From JAJEFO01 sp965214325 (GTDB taxonomy: Bacteria > Pseudomonadota > Alphaproteobacteria > Rhodobacterales > Rhodobacteraceae): a stretch of DNA of 64,000 nt. Position numbers and translations under genes: made by a program. Below are positions 18,781 through 27,828 of the stretch, in pieces. The DNA is taken from contig CBDCBG010000005.1 of the NCBI GenBank assembly GCA_965214325.1, positions 62,001 through 126,000 on the forward strand. Direction: 5' to 3'. Every line of letters begins with the position of its first letter. The stretch's first letter is position 1. A model generated the notes under the pieces. That model saw nothing but the letters and a program-made list of their open reading frames with translations. It was not told where the DNA came from and did not search any database.

Positions 18781-19098
18781 CTATGGACCCGCTCCGTTTC
18801 GAGCGAGGCGACTCACTTCGATCCCGAACACCGCGCCCACCCGTCCCTGCGCAACCTGTTCGCAAAGCCGCTCGAAGCCGCTCCGCGTGCCTTGCGACGC
18901 GGCGCTCCGGCCAAGGTCGGAGTCGATGACCACGATGCGGTCCTCCGGCCAGCCCAGTTCGCGGGCGCGCTCCGCCAGCCGGTACTGGCGCTCGCGCGAT
19001 TCCCGGTTCCTCAGGACCTGGCCCTGCGTCGACTGGCGCACGTAAACGGCGGCCGACCGCTCAAGGTGACGGTTCGTGATCCGCGACGACCCGCTCAT
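18781..19098 (-). pseudogene. Large serine recombinase of element A, N-terminal part
   Basis: ATG 19098 overlaps the stop of small protein 1 (ATGA). The protein reads ITNRHLERSAAVYVRQSTQG with the catalytic Ser23, then RELGWPEDRIVVIDSDLGRS and FGIEVSRLARNG, after which it leaves the family (AGP and stop) at about 18792. The missing continuation is found at 16258. The break falls in the conserved SRLARN motif. Confidence 0.88.
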
Positions 19099-19252
19099 CG
19101 GACCTCCCCTTCCGTCTCGCCTGCCGGACCATCAGCCCCGCCAGCCCCTGCACGAACGCCTCCCGGTCCGGAGCCGGAATCCGGAGCCATCTCTCCACGC
19201 GCTCCTCCCACTCCAGAAGCGCCAGCAGCGATCGTTCCCGTTCCCTGTCCAT
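19061..19252 (-). CDS. Small protein 2 of element A
   Basis: This 63-residue protein starts MDRERERSLLALLEWEERVE and contains PAPDREAFVQGLAGLMVRQA. It overlaps small protein 1 by 158 bases in another frame and runs 38 bases into the recombinase gene. It matches the arrangement at 16559-16729. Function unknown. Confidence 0.55.
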   Translation of the reverse strand: MDRERERSLLALLEWEERVERWLRIPAPDREAFVQGLAGLMVRQARRKGRSDERVVADHEPSP

Positions 19253-19502
19253 CCGTTGCCTCCAGGCGTCGCTCCAGGTCATCGAGCAGATTACGCAACC
19301 TGATGAAGTCCGGCAACTCGCCGAGCAGCTCAGGCGCACCCGGTTCCCGCGCCTCCAGGCTCGTCCAGGTCGCGGGAAGCCACATGCGGACGCCGTCCGG
19401 CAGCTCCACATGCAGGTTCAGCCGGTGATGGCTGCCGCCGCCGCGCCGCCGCTCGATGACCTTGACCTCCTGGCCGTCGAACGGATGCCGGAAACGGCGC
19501 AT
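19095..19502 (-). CDS. Small protein 1 of element A (DUF5372-like)
   Basis: This 135-codon frame begins MRRFRHPFDGQEVKVIERRR, typical of the HPF-box small proteins upstream of transposon-type serine recombinases, and continues VELPDGVRMWLPATWTSLEA and FIRLRNLLDDLERRLEA. The Gly/Ala-rich last 50 codons lie over small protein 2. Its stop overlaps the recombinase ATG. It could bind DNA, but no function is established. Confidence 0.55.
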   Translation of the reverse strand: MRRFRHPFDGQEVKVIERRRGGGSHHRLNLHVELPDGVRMWLPATWTSLEAREPGAPELLGELPDFIRLRNLLDDLERRLEATDGQGTGTIAAGASGVGGARGEMAPDSGSGPGGVRAGAGGADGPAGETEGEVR

Positions 19503-19530
19503 GAAGACTGGCCCGAAGGGCCGAAGATCT

Positions 19531-21150
19531 TCAAGTGGTGTAGTAGGGAGGCTTGTTCTCCACCCGCCAGTGTCCGCGGTTCAGCTCCAGCAGGCGCTTC
19601 GGCGTGGCGGCCTCCGGGCCCAGGCTGGTGACCCCGCATGCGGTCTCGACGCGCCTCTCGCCGGTCCTGGCCTCGGTGACCTCCCGGCGGACGGCGAAGA
19701 CCTGCCCGACGCCGGGGAACCTCACGTAGCCGTTGAGCTCGGTGGATGCCCGGATCGATCTCCGCTCCATGCGGCCGTGCTCCGGCCTTTCGCTTTCCTG
19801 GACGAAGTCCGGGGGGCGCTCCGCCATGGCCTCGTCCATCAGGAGCCGGATGTCGTCCATCAGGGTCTTCTGGTTGCCCTTGACCGTGAAGAGATGGCTG
19901 GCACGGCGTTCCAGCAGGTAGCCGGCAAGGGCGCGCTGGGTGAGGAGGGCGTCCACGGTGATGACGCGTCCCTCGATCATGGCGTCGGGAAGCGTGTCGA
20001 GCAGCGGGATGACCGTGCCGATCTCGTTGGTCCGCTTCTCCTCCAGGTCCGCATCCGCCCTCAGGCCGACTTTTTTTGCCGTGGTGGGCGCCGGTGTCGT
20101 GGCCCACGATGCCGAGCACGCGGGTCTGGTGTCCGTCCTCGTCCACGGCGCCGCGCATCGTCTTGCCGTCGATCGCGAGCGCGCTGTCCGTCCCGCCGTT
20201 GGCCGCGGTCCACGCCCGGAGCGCGTCGTCGAGCTGCCGCGGGTCGGCCCGGACGGGCACGTCGCGGATCACCGTCCGGCTCGGCGGGATGCGGGTCCCG
20301 TTCCGGAAGCGCACGCCGAAGCGGGCCAGGACCTTGGGCGAGAGGTCGTTCACCCACTCGCTGATCGCCTTGCAGCCGCGGGCGCCGGCCAGCGTCGCCG
20401 CCAGGGCGAGGCCGAGGACCGAAGGCAGCGGGTGGCGCTGCCCTCGCGGCGCCGGGGATCGTCGACGTCCTTGAAGAACGCGGGCATGGACGTCATCCGT
20501 TCCTTGCCGAGGGTCACCTTGGGAACTCCTTTCTGCAAGTCCGCTTCGAGACGGGCGTTCCGGAGCCGGGCCCGCGCGTCGCGGCACAGGGGGAGGAGGA
20601 ACACGCGCTTCGGCGCGGCATGCTCCCGGCAGCCTTTCCCGGCGCGGCCGAAGCCCTTGGTGAGCCCGGCCTCGATCCAGTTGGCGGCCCGGCAGGCGGT
20701 CCCGCGGAAGCGGGCCGGATCGACATGGGTCTCCAGCAGCAGGACCTCGTGTCCGAAGCGGACCGGCCGGTCCCGGACCAGGCGGCGCGCGCGCAGCGCG
20801 AGCGCCCGCGAACCGAGGTTGCGCGGACCGCCCGGCAGGATGAGGAAACGGGAATTGCTGCTCACGAGGTGCAGGCGGTGGAACCGCACGCCGCGGTCCC
20901 ACCCGATCCAGCCGTCGCGCGGGCCGCACTTCAGCGCCGGGGCGGAGAAGACCGCCAGCGCCAGCCAGCGTTCGTGACGGTGGACGACGTAGCGGATCGT
21001 CTCGCCCATCGCCGGCAGCGCGCCGAGGCAGTGGTGCTCCTGCAGCAGATGCCGGAAACGGCACTCCTCGCCTTCCGCAACCGTGCGCGCAGACACCTCC
21101 GTCAGGTCAGCCAAGCCGCTCCCTCCGCTGATTCGCCGCGAATCAGGCAT
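19531..21150 (-). pseudogene. DruA-like/ISAs1 fusion transposase, frameshifted and truncated
   Basis: The first 220 codons (from 21150) are a DUF4338/Druantia DruA-like domain: ECRFRHLLQEHHCLGALP, RYVVHRHERWLALAVFSAPA, PRDGWIGWDRGVRFHRLHL, VSSNSRFLILPGGPRNLGSR, VLLLETHVDPARFRGTACRA and AANWIEAG. A one-base shift near 20435 then leads into an ISAs1 transposase (SPKVLARFGVRFRNGTRIPP, LAIDGKTMRGAVDEDG). A second shift in an A7 run at 20071-20077 restores the end (MIEGRVITVDALLTQRALAG, HLFTVKGNQKTLMDDIR, LNRGHWRVEN). The protein then diverges and stops at 19531, where element A begins. Confidence 0.85.
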
Positions 21151-21492
21151 GGCAGGGAACGGACCGGAAGTCCGGAAACTGCGTCAATCCATTGTCAGGA
21201 AAGAAAAACCCTTCGAGGAACGGATCCGCCCTGCTTCTTATGCAAGAGTTCAATGAGTTGTGAGTAAGGCAAAAGGCTGGTCTCAACGGCTGCATTTATG
21301 TCCATGGGTATTCTGTCTCCGGTTTATGCAACAATGTCCACAGAGCTCAAAATAACTGGATGGGGTTGATGCAGCATACGGGTCAGCGGTTGGGAAGTGG
21401 GATACACAAAAACAGGTGGTCCTGTCGAGTTGTTGTGCTCAGATAGTTGTGCAAGCGTGAAGCGGATCGACGCGGGCGTTGTCAGCAAGTAA
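21151..21492. other. Lower-GC gene-free stretch
   Basis: The sequence drops in GC relative to its neighbours. A 63-codon minus frame (21324-21515) has no family signature and no good ribosome binding site. It includes the presumed 5' end of the ISAs1 element and the left flank of IS630. Confidence 0.45.
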
Positions 21493-21494
21493 TA

Positions 21495-22750
21495 CCAATC
21501 CCGGAAAGTTTTCACCCATGGACACCGATCCCTGAAGCCGGTTTATATTCCACGTTTGTTCCATCGGTGATTTGTGCCCAGCCTCGACTGCCGATTGAGG
21601 TGATCCGGTCGGGGTTGGCTGCAAGATCCTGCCACACCTTCCAGACCTTTTTCTTCACCGCCTCTGCGGTGGCGAAGACCTGGTTTGCGAAGTATCGTGC
21701 CTTGAGGAATTCAAACACGTTTTCCGACGAATTCAGCTCCGGGCTGTAGGCTGGCAACCGCAGCAGCGACACGTTGCCCGGCACCTCGAGGGCCTTCGAG
21801 CGGTGCCAGCCGGCACCATCCAGAATGACCAGCGCATGGCGTCCCGGCGGCGTGGCGTTGCCGATATCCAGCAGGTGGCGGCTCATCTCCCCGGTATTGG
21901 CCCGATCGCAGACATGGCCGATGGCCGTGCCCCTGGCCGGACAGATGGCGCTGAACAGGCAGCAATACCCGTACCGGCAATCCCGGGGCACCCGCGGACG
22001 GCTGCCGGCTCGTGCCCAGATGCGGGTGAGCATGCCTTTCTGTCCTATTCGCGCTTCGTCCTGGAAGTGGATGTCCACCGATGCCGGATCCGTGCCCTCC
22101 GGCAGGGCGGATATTGCAAGGGCAGAAAAATTCTTCCGGAAATTCTCCTGTGCCTGCGGATCCGCCTTCGGGTGCACCGGGCGCGCCGACACCTTGCGGA
22201 AGCCGAGCCTGTGTATCAGGCACCGGACCGCTTCCGAGCACAGCACGACAGCGAAGATGTCCCTGATCTTCTCCTGGAGCAACCCGATGGTCCAGGACGG
22301 GATGCCAGGGCCCGGGCCCTCGGCAAGCCAGCGGCCGATTTCGGCCTTCTGTTCCTCGCCGAGCTTCGAGGATCGTCCGCATCGCTGGCGGTCCCCCAGG
22401 CCGTCTGGCCCCTCGACATTGCAGCGGATGACCCAGTCCCGCAGCGTCTGCCGATCCACCCGGGCCCGCAGCGCAATCTCTGCGCGGCTTTGCCTGCCCT
22501 CCATCACCCGGATGATGGCCCGCAGGCGCCGGGCGACTTTCGTGTCCTTGCATCTGCCGACAAGGGCTCTAATGTCATCAATCGTGTGGTCGGTGTTCGT
22601 GATCGCGATGCCTCTGGGCATGTTTTCCTCCATGTGGGCGTTGAACACCCACAATATGGAGCAGGACGGCACCGTCTGCACGCCTTTTGTGCGGCATGGC
22701 ACAATATGATGTTCTCCTTATGTTCATGAGTCAATACTTATTGGGATTGG
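21495..22750 (-). mobile_element. IS630-family element, complete
   Basis: The termini CCAATCCC (21495-21502) and GGGATTGG (22743-22750) are inverted repeats and each is flanked by TA (21493-21494 and 22751-22752), the target duplication of IS630/Tc1-type elements. The 1256-bp unit contains one intact transposase gene. Confidence 0.88.
21512..22621 (-). CDS. IS630-family transposase
   Basis: The protein starts MPRGIAITNTDHTIDDIRAL and has an N-terminal HTH (AEIALRARVDRQTLRDWVIR) and a DDE catalytic core: FQDEARIGQKGM for the first Asp, ALVILDGAGWHRSKALEVP for the second and YSPELNSSENVFEFLKARYF for the Glu. ATG 22621 is chosen because GGAGG lies five bases upstream; ATG 22633 is also in frame. 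The reading frame is intact, so the element may still be active. Confidence 0.9.
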   Translation of the reverse strand: MPRGIAITNTDHTIDDIRALVGRCKDTKVARRLRAIIRVMEGRQSRAEIALRARVDRQTLRDWVIRCNVEGPDGLGDRQRCGRSSKLGEEQKAEIGRWLAEGPGPGIPSWTIGLLQEKIRDIFAVVLCSEAVRCLIHRLGFRKVSARPVHPKADPQAQENFRKNFSALAISALPEGTDPASVDIHFQDEARIGQKGMLTRIWARAGSRPRVPRDCRYGYCCLFSAICPARGTAIGHVCDRANTGEMSRHLLDIGNATPPGRHALVILDGAGWHRSKALEVPGNVSLLRLPAYSPELNSSENVFEFLKARYFANQVFATAEAVKKKVWKVWQDLAANPDRITSIGSRGWAQITDGTNVEYKPASGIGVHG

Positions 22751-22857
22751 TATAAGCGCGACACTAAACTCTCTTGCTAACGCTCTGGCGCTGACGACGG
22801 ACACAGCGGCTCACCCATGCCCCGTAGAAGATCCAAGGCTTCATCGGTGTCAGATCG

Positions 22858-24318
22858 CTAGTATTTCATCCTTACGAACATACCGATCATGCCATAGCAT
22901 TGATAGCCAGTACGCTTATGTTTGTGCTTGTTCAATGTCGCATCGTACTTCTGCTTGTTGAAGGTCTTTCCACAAGCGGTGCATTTGAAGACGTAGGTAG
23001 GACCACTCGCAGCCCTGAAACCCGTGCGCCGGGTCGCTCTGCGTGCAGGTGAGCGCCGAATGGTCCGTGTTCTGCCTGCCCCCAATGTGCTTGCCGAACT
23101 GGACCTGGCTGTCCTCGGAATGCTTTGAGGATCCGACGGCGTGAGTTCGATTGGGTACCGCGGCGTGAAAGAGGTTTGTGTGGCCTGGACTTCGAGGATG
23201 CTGTCAACCAAATAGCTGCGCGGCTGGCCGCTGTCCGCACGTACGGCCATGAGCAAGACGTCCCCGGCCTGCGAGCGGCGGAGCGAGTAGGCTTCGATCG
23301 CGCGTGTCGAACGATTGCCCTGCTTGTCGCGGTAGTCGATTTCTACAAGAAATCGGTTTGCGGCAGCGAAACGGATCATTTCGATCAGACTTTGTCCTCG
23401 GCTGCCTGCGGGCAGGTCGATTACGCGCTCACGGATGAGCGTGTCACCGGCGCCGATAGGCATCGCCGCAAGGGGCTGCTGGACGGAGCCCCGGAGCCAA
23501 TTGAAGATTTCCGGGAGCGCATCCCAAAACGTCGTGACCGGGAGCAGAGCGGGCAGTTGGTGCTCCAGCATGTGAATCCAACCAGCTTCAAGTTCCGCAC
23601 GGTGCGGCTCAAGGTCGGCCATGCCCGGAACGGTGATGCCCTTGAATTCACACTTGGCGCGCAGAACTTCCATGAAGCGCTGCGGTTCCGGACGTGCTTC
23701 GGCATTCCGGTAGAGATGTACGACATCATAGAGATCTCGTGGGCGCGTCCGTTCTGCGAGCGCTCTGAATTTTTCCGCGAACGCCTCGGTGTACTCGTAG
23801 GCTAGGACTTCGATGCCTTCTTCCGGTGCATCGCTGTATGGATGGAAGATCTGTGCGCCGACCGGCGGAAGAACGACCCGCTCGTCGGCGGTCAAGTCAA
23901 GCTTGATGCGCGGGAGGGAGTGGGTCGATGAGACGGGACCCTTGTAGCTGATCTTGCCCTGGCACGAGATTTGGCCACGGGGGTTGCGGTAGATATCGAA
24001 CTCCTGTTTGTCGGCCGGAATCTCAATGCCGGTGTGGTCATAGATCCATTCACCAATCTCAGAAAATGCACCCGTCAAGAGGTTGGCGTCGAGATGCTCC
24101 GGTTTGCGGAGCGTGAAGTCGAGGTCCTCTGAAAACCTATAGGTCTCGAAGAAGCATTTCTTCAGGCACGTGCCGCCTTTGAATATCCAACTCTCCGCGA
24201 GATCCTCGTGCTCATAGATGCCGGCAAGCATCCAGCCGAGAACATAGTCCTTCTCCACGACGTGCGGCGTGAGCGACGTCTGCTGGGCTATCGCGAGGAT
24301 TTCGCGTTTATCGATCAT
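22858..24318 (-). CDS. abiEii: AbiEii-type nucleotidyltransferase toxin with WYL-like and zinc-finger C-terminus
   Basis: This 486-residue protein has the AbiEii/AbiGii nucleotidyltransferase core: TPHVVEKDYVLGWML, the GG-T motif (IFKGGTCLKK, residues 46-55), RFSEDLDFTL with Asp65/Asp67, and AEKFRALAERTRPRDLYDV. Residues about 305-390 (IEMIRFAAANRFLVEIDYRD, STRAIEAYSLRRSQAGDVLL, YLVDSILEVQ) look like a WYL-type ligand-sensing domain. The last 45 residues hold a Cys-rich finger (CTACGKTFNKQKYDATLNKH). Type IV toxins of this family act by nucleotidyl transfer to tRNA or other targets. It is translationally coupled (ATGA) to its antitoxin upstream. Confidence 0.85.
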   Translation of the reverse strand: MIDKREILAIAQQTSLTPHVVEKDYVLGWMLAGIYEHEDLAESWIFKGGTCLKKCFFETYRFSEDLDFTLRKPEHLDANLLTGAFSEIGEWIYDHTGIEIPADKQEFDIYRNPRGQISCQGKISYKGPVSSTHSLPRIKLDLTADERVVLPPVGAQIFHPYSDAPEEGIEVLAYEYTEAFAEKFRALAERTRPRDLYDVVHLYRNAEARPEPQRFMEVLRAKCEFKGITVPGMADLEPHRAELEAGWIHMLEHQLPALLPVTTFWDALPEIFNWLRGSVQQPLAAMPIGAGDTLIRERVIDLPAGSRGQSLIEMIRFAAANRFLVEIDYRDKQGNRSTRAIEAYSLRRSQAGDVLLMAVRADSGQPRSYLVDSILEVQATQTSFTPRYPIELTPSDPQSIPRTARSSSASTLGAGRTRTIRRSPARRATRRTGFRAASGPTYVFKCTACGKTFNKQKYDATLNKHKHKRTGYQCYGMIGMFVRMKY

Positions 24319-25124
24319 GGCGTTTCCTCGCGAGCCCAGCGCTGCGGCACACGCAGGCGCCATTTTGTCACGACGAGCGGCCCATCCTGGGCAGGATCGA
24401 GCTTTGCATGACCGCCGCTCAGATGCTGCTCGCAAAGCCGGCCCAGTTCTGTACCGCCAGGAAAGCGCTCAGCCAGAAACCCGAGGCGCTTGAAGACGGC
24501 GCCGTTGCCGAGGCGCACTGCGTGATCGACGAGCTCTTCATCGTCTCGATCGTTGCGTCGCAGGTAGGCTGTGAGGCAGTCGGCTACATGCTGGATGCCG
24601 CCACCGATCGTCGGGTCGTCGAGCATGTCGATGATCGTTCGGTGCACGTCGGAGACGGGCACTCGCGTCTGATGACGCCAGACATGCTTCGTGCCGAAGA
24701 TCTTCCGCTCGTGGATGTGCTTCAGCGAAAAGAGCGTGCCGTGTCGCTCCTGGCGCTTCTGACGCACCGGCTGTGCGGTCATCACGAAGATATCCTTGAA
24801 GATCTGTTCGGTCAGATCCCAGTGCTCGGCCGCGGTGCGGCCTCCGATGTAGGCTGGCGCGAATATTGCGGGAACGAGCACCCATGGGTCATCGAGGACG
24901 CGATATGATCCCATGGTATCGATGGAAGCGGCGACATAGGCGCCACGGCCGACTCGTCTCAGCCATCCCTGTTGAGCCCAGCGAGACAGGCGTTGGGCGG
25001 CGCCGGTACGGTCAAGCTGGAGGGCATCCACCACGTCATCGACGTGAATCACATCCCCGGCGGTGGACAGCACCCGGACCAGCTGCGCGCGTCCTCGGGG
25101 GAGGCGAGTCGTGTTTTCGTCCAT
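24315..25124 (-). CDS. abiEi: AbiEi-type antitoxin / transcriptional repressor
   Basis: The 269-residue protein begins with a winged HTH (AQLVRVLSTAGDVIHVDDV, AQRLSRWAQQGWLRRVGRGA) as in AbiEi_4 N-terminal domains. The C-terminal AbiEi domain contains VPAIFAPAYIGGRTAAEHWD, FGTKHVWRHQTRVPVSDVHR and TIIDMLDDPTIGGG. Known AbiEi proteins repress their own operon and neutralise the toxin without binding it. The stop overlaps the toxin ATG at 24315-24318. The upstream 100 bp (25125-25230) is AT-rich and presumably holds the promoter and operator. Confidence 0.88.
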   Translation of the reverse strand: MDENTTRLPRGRAQLVRVLSTAGDVIHVDDVVDALQLDRTGAAQRLSRWAQQGWLRRVGRGAYVAASIDTMGSYRVLDDPWVLVPAIFAPAYIGGRTAAEHWDLTEQIFKDIFVMTAQPVRQKRQERHGTLFSLKHIHERKIFGTKHVWRHQTRVPVSDVHRTIIDMLDDPTIGGGIQHVADCLTAYLRRNDRDDEELVDHAVRLGNGAVFKRLGFLAERFPGGTELGRLCEQHLSGGHAKLDPAQDGPLVVTKWRLRVPQRWAREETP

Positions 25125-25554
25125 ATCGGCTGATTAGCATAAAGTGTGAAGTTAGACAATTAGAATAATGAGCGGCGACAATTGATGTGAAGTCAACAAT
25201 TCGCAGTAATCGTGAATTGAACGAAGCTAACGCAGCAGTTTCCGCTGCCTGCTGAGCCTTTCGCCGAGTTCCTGAAGTTTCGCGTCGCGGGGCCGGCCGC
25301 GAAGGCGGGTCGAGCCGTTCCCCCAGCCGCCCTTGTCCACCATTGTCTCCACCGACGGCCCCGTCTCCGGGAGGTCCGGCGACGCGCCGTCCGGTTTCAA
25401 GGAGACACACACCATGACCATGACGAAGACCCCTCCGAAGGCGGAGTCGCCCCTGCGCACACGAATGATCGAGCAGATGCGGATCGGCAACCGCGGCACC
25501 TATTGTCGGCCGCTCCGCAACAAGGTTCCAGCGCTTGGCATGGCGATCGATGTG
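25125..25554. other. AbiE promoter region and flank of IS66
   Basis: 25125-25230 is distinctly AT-rich compared with the surroundings and likely contains the abiE promoter. The remainder up to the IS66 terminus at 25555 holds only a truncated integrase start (25414). No other gene is supported. Confidence 0.5.
25414..25500 (+). pseudogene. N-terminal remnant of a tyrosine recombinase/integrase
   Basis: ATG 25414 follows CAAGGAGACACACACC, a convincing ribosome binding site. The peptide MTMTKTPPKAESPLRTRMIE then QMRIGN matches the opening of phage-type integrases associated with IS91-like clusters. The frame loses similarity immediately afterwards and ends before the catalytic domain. Confidence 0.4.
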
Positions 25555-25764
25555 GTAACTGCTCGCCCCTGCTGACCATTGAACGTCTTTCCTGACGGCG
25601 TTCGGGTCAAGCTTCTTCTCTCGTCACCTTCACTGGCCGGCTGCCGGGACCGGATGTGCGGGTTCCGTCGGCTGCCCGTCCGTCCCGTCGGGGATTTTCG
25701 TTTGACACCACAGAGCGGACATTCCATGGACTGGCCGTCGGGGCGAATCGCGTCGGAGGCGGCG

Positions 25765-26322
25765 ATGGCGGAATGGTACGGATCCAAGGGGACGACCGGG
25801 CTCTCGCAGGCAATCGTGAGCGGCGATTCCCCCGCATGACGTATTCATCGAGCCTTTTCTTGGGGGCGGTGCGATCATGAAGCGCAAGCCGCCCGCGCAG
25901 CGCAGCATCGGCATCGACCTCAACCGCCGCGCGATCGACAGCTTCAGATGCGACTACCCTGTCGAGCTCCACCATGGCTGCGCCCACCGCTTCCTGTCCG
26001 GGTCGCGCTCCTCGGCCTCCTGAAGTCGCTGCCGTGCCAGGTGATGGTCTCCGGCTATCCCTCGGCGCTCTACGACGCGCATCTGGACGGCTGGCGCTCG
26101 CTCGAGGTCCAGGTCAACAACCAGTCCTGCGTCGTCACCGAGAAGCTGTGGTTCAACTTCGCGCCGGGCCGGCCGCACTGGCACACCTGCGCGGGCAGGA
26201 ACTTCACCGACCGCCAGCGCATCAAGCGCAACGCGGAGAGGTGGGCGCGGCGCTACCGGGCGATGCCCGGGGGCGAGCGGCTGGCGGTGCTGGCGGCGGT
26301 CATGGCGGTGGAGGCGGAGTGA
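25765..26322 (+). pseudogene. D12-class DNA adenine methylase, frameshifted and lacking DPPY
   Basis: The pieces are MAEWYGSKGTTGLSQAIV, then after a one-base shift near 25824 IPPHDVFIEPFLGGGAIMKR (SAM motif I) and SIGIDLNRRAIDSFRCDYPV. A second disruption near 25990 leads into ALLGLLKSLPCQVMVSGYPS, LDGWRSLEVQV and NFTDRQRIKRNAERWARRYR. The stretch that should carry the catalytic (D/N)PPY motif is deleted, so the enzyme is inactive. The last codons overlap the IS66 transposase start (TGATG at 26320), showing it was part of the element. Confidence 0.75.
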
Positions 26323-27828
26323 TGGCGAGCGTGGACGGCACGTCCCTGCGCGAGGAGCTCGAGGACGCGAAGGCCCGGATCGCCGCGCTGCGAAAGGACG
26401 GGAAGGTGTCCGACGAGGTCGATGCCGTGATCCGCGTCCTGTTCACCCTGCTCAACGTCCTGATCGCCGTCCTGCCGGAAAGGACGACCCGCAAGGGATC
26501 GAGGAACTCCAGCCTTCCGCCGTCGCAGACGGGGAAGGACGAGAGCGCGCGGCGCGCCGGCGGCAGCGGCAAGGGTCCGAAGCCGAACCTGCAGACGGGC
26601 GACAACCTCCGGAAGACCACCGTCGAGGAGACGGTCGCCGTCGAGATCTGCGACGCCTGCGGCGCCGACCTGTCCGGCGTCGACCCCGCCGGACGGGAGC
26701 GCCGCGTCCTGCACGACATCGTGTTCGAGGTCGTCGAGCGCCGCGTCGACGCCGAGATCAAGGACTGCCCGGACTGCCGGGCCCGGACCAAGGGCCGGTT
26801 CCCCGACGACATGCCGGGCCCGCTGCAATGCGGCGCCGGCCTCCAGGCCTTCGTCGTCAACCTGCTGGTCGCCCACATGCTGTCCCTGCGCCGGGCCGTC
26901 GCGCTTGTGCAGGCGATCTCCGGCCTCAGGCTCTCCGAGGCCACCTGCCTCGGCTATGTCCGGCGGCTTCACGACGCGCTCGCGTCATGGGAGGAGGCCG
27001 CCATCGCGCATCTGCTGGAACGCCCGGCCCTGCATGCCGACGAGACCGGCTTCCGGGTCGACGGCAGGACCCGATGGCTCCATGTCGTCACCGACGGGGC
27101 CCTGACGCTGAAGTTCCTGCACGGGAAGCGCGGCAGGGAGGCGATCGACGGGATCGGAATCATCCCGCGCTACACCGGCACGCTGGTCCACGACTGCTGG
27201 GCGACGTACTTCGCCTACGACCAATGCAGGCATCAGCTCTGTGGCAGCCACCTTCTCCGGGAACTGACCTTCGTCGTCGAGTCCAACGGCTTCCGCTGGG
27301 CGCGCCTGATGAAGAGGCTGCTGCGCGAGGCCTGCCACAGGGTCAACAGGAGCACGACCAAGACACTGACCGAGGACGGGCGCGCGGCCGTGCGCAAGCG
27401 GTACCGGACCATCCTGACCCAGGGCGGCAGGGAACTGCCCGAAATCCCGCCGCGGCCGAAAGGGAAACGGGGACGGATCGCGAAGTCAGACGCGCACAAC
27501 CTGCACGAGCGCCTCGTCAAGCACGAGGAGTCCGTCCTGCGGTTCATGAGCGACCCGGACGTCAGCTTCACCAACAATGCCGGAGAGCGGAAAATCAGGA
27601 TGGCGAAGGTCAAGATCAAGCATCCATGTCTTGGGTCAAGCGCGGATTCAGCATTTTTTGGCAATTTCCGGGGAGGCGGTTCCGGGTTTTCCACGGTTGT
27701 CCACATCCCTGTCCACAGTCCGGCGGCGTGCGGGCATGCCGGAACCGCCCGGCCACCGACGCGTGACCGGCCAGACTGTTTCGTTTCGGGCCTGGCAAGA
27801 CCGCCGCGAGACGCGGCCCGCGCTGGCG

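Larger units (their letters stand above)
16259..18792 (+). mobile_element. Large-serine-recombinase element B inserted in element A
   Basis: About 2.5 kb separates the two halves of the element A recombinase and contains a complete, oppositely oriented set: two small overlapping genes and an intact large serine recombinase. The left edge lies within about 16245-16275 and the right edge within about 18780-18796. Short related sequences (GTCCCATA near 16265, and GGTCCATAG on the minus strand near 18790) may be part of the ends. Confidence 0.75.
14366..19502 (-). mobile_element. Large-serine-recombinase element A (interrupted by element B)
   Basis: Read on the minus strand, this has the gene order small protein 1 (19502-19095), small protein 2 (19252-19061) and a large serine recombinase split into an N-terminal part (19098-18781) and the remainder (16258-14366). 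The two recombinase parts join at the conserved SRLARN / EWFQLLDLC position once 16259-18792 is removed. The outer ends could not be defined; the right end probably lies near 19530, where an ISAs1 transposase stops matching its family. Confidence 0.75.

Noticed and set aside
20071..20077. Programmed frameshifting at the A7 run in the ISAs1 transposase
   Set aside because: A -1 slip, the usual mode on such runs, does not lead into the correct downstream frame; +1 would be needed. Relatives probably have A6 (GKKVG), so this is more simply a one-base insertion.
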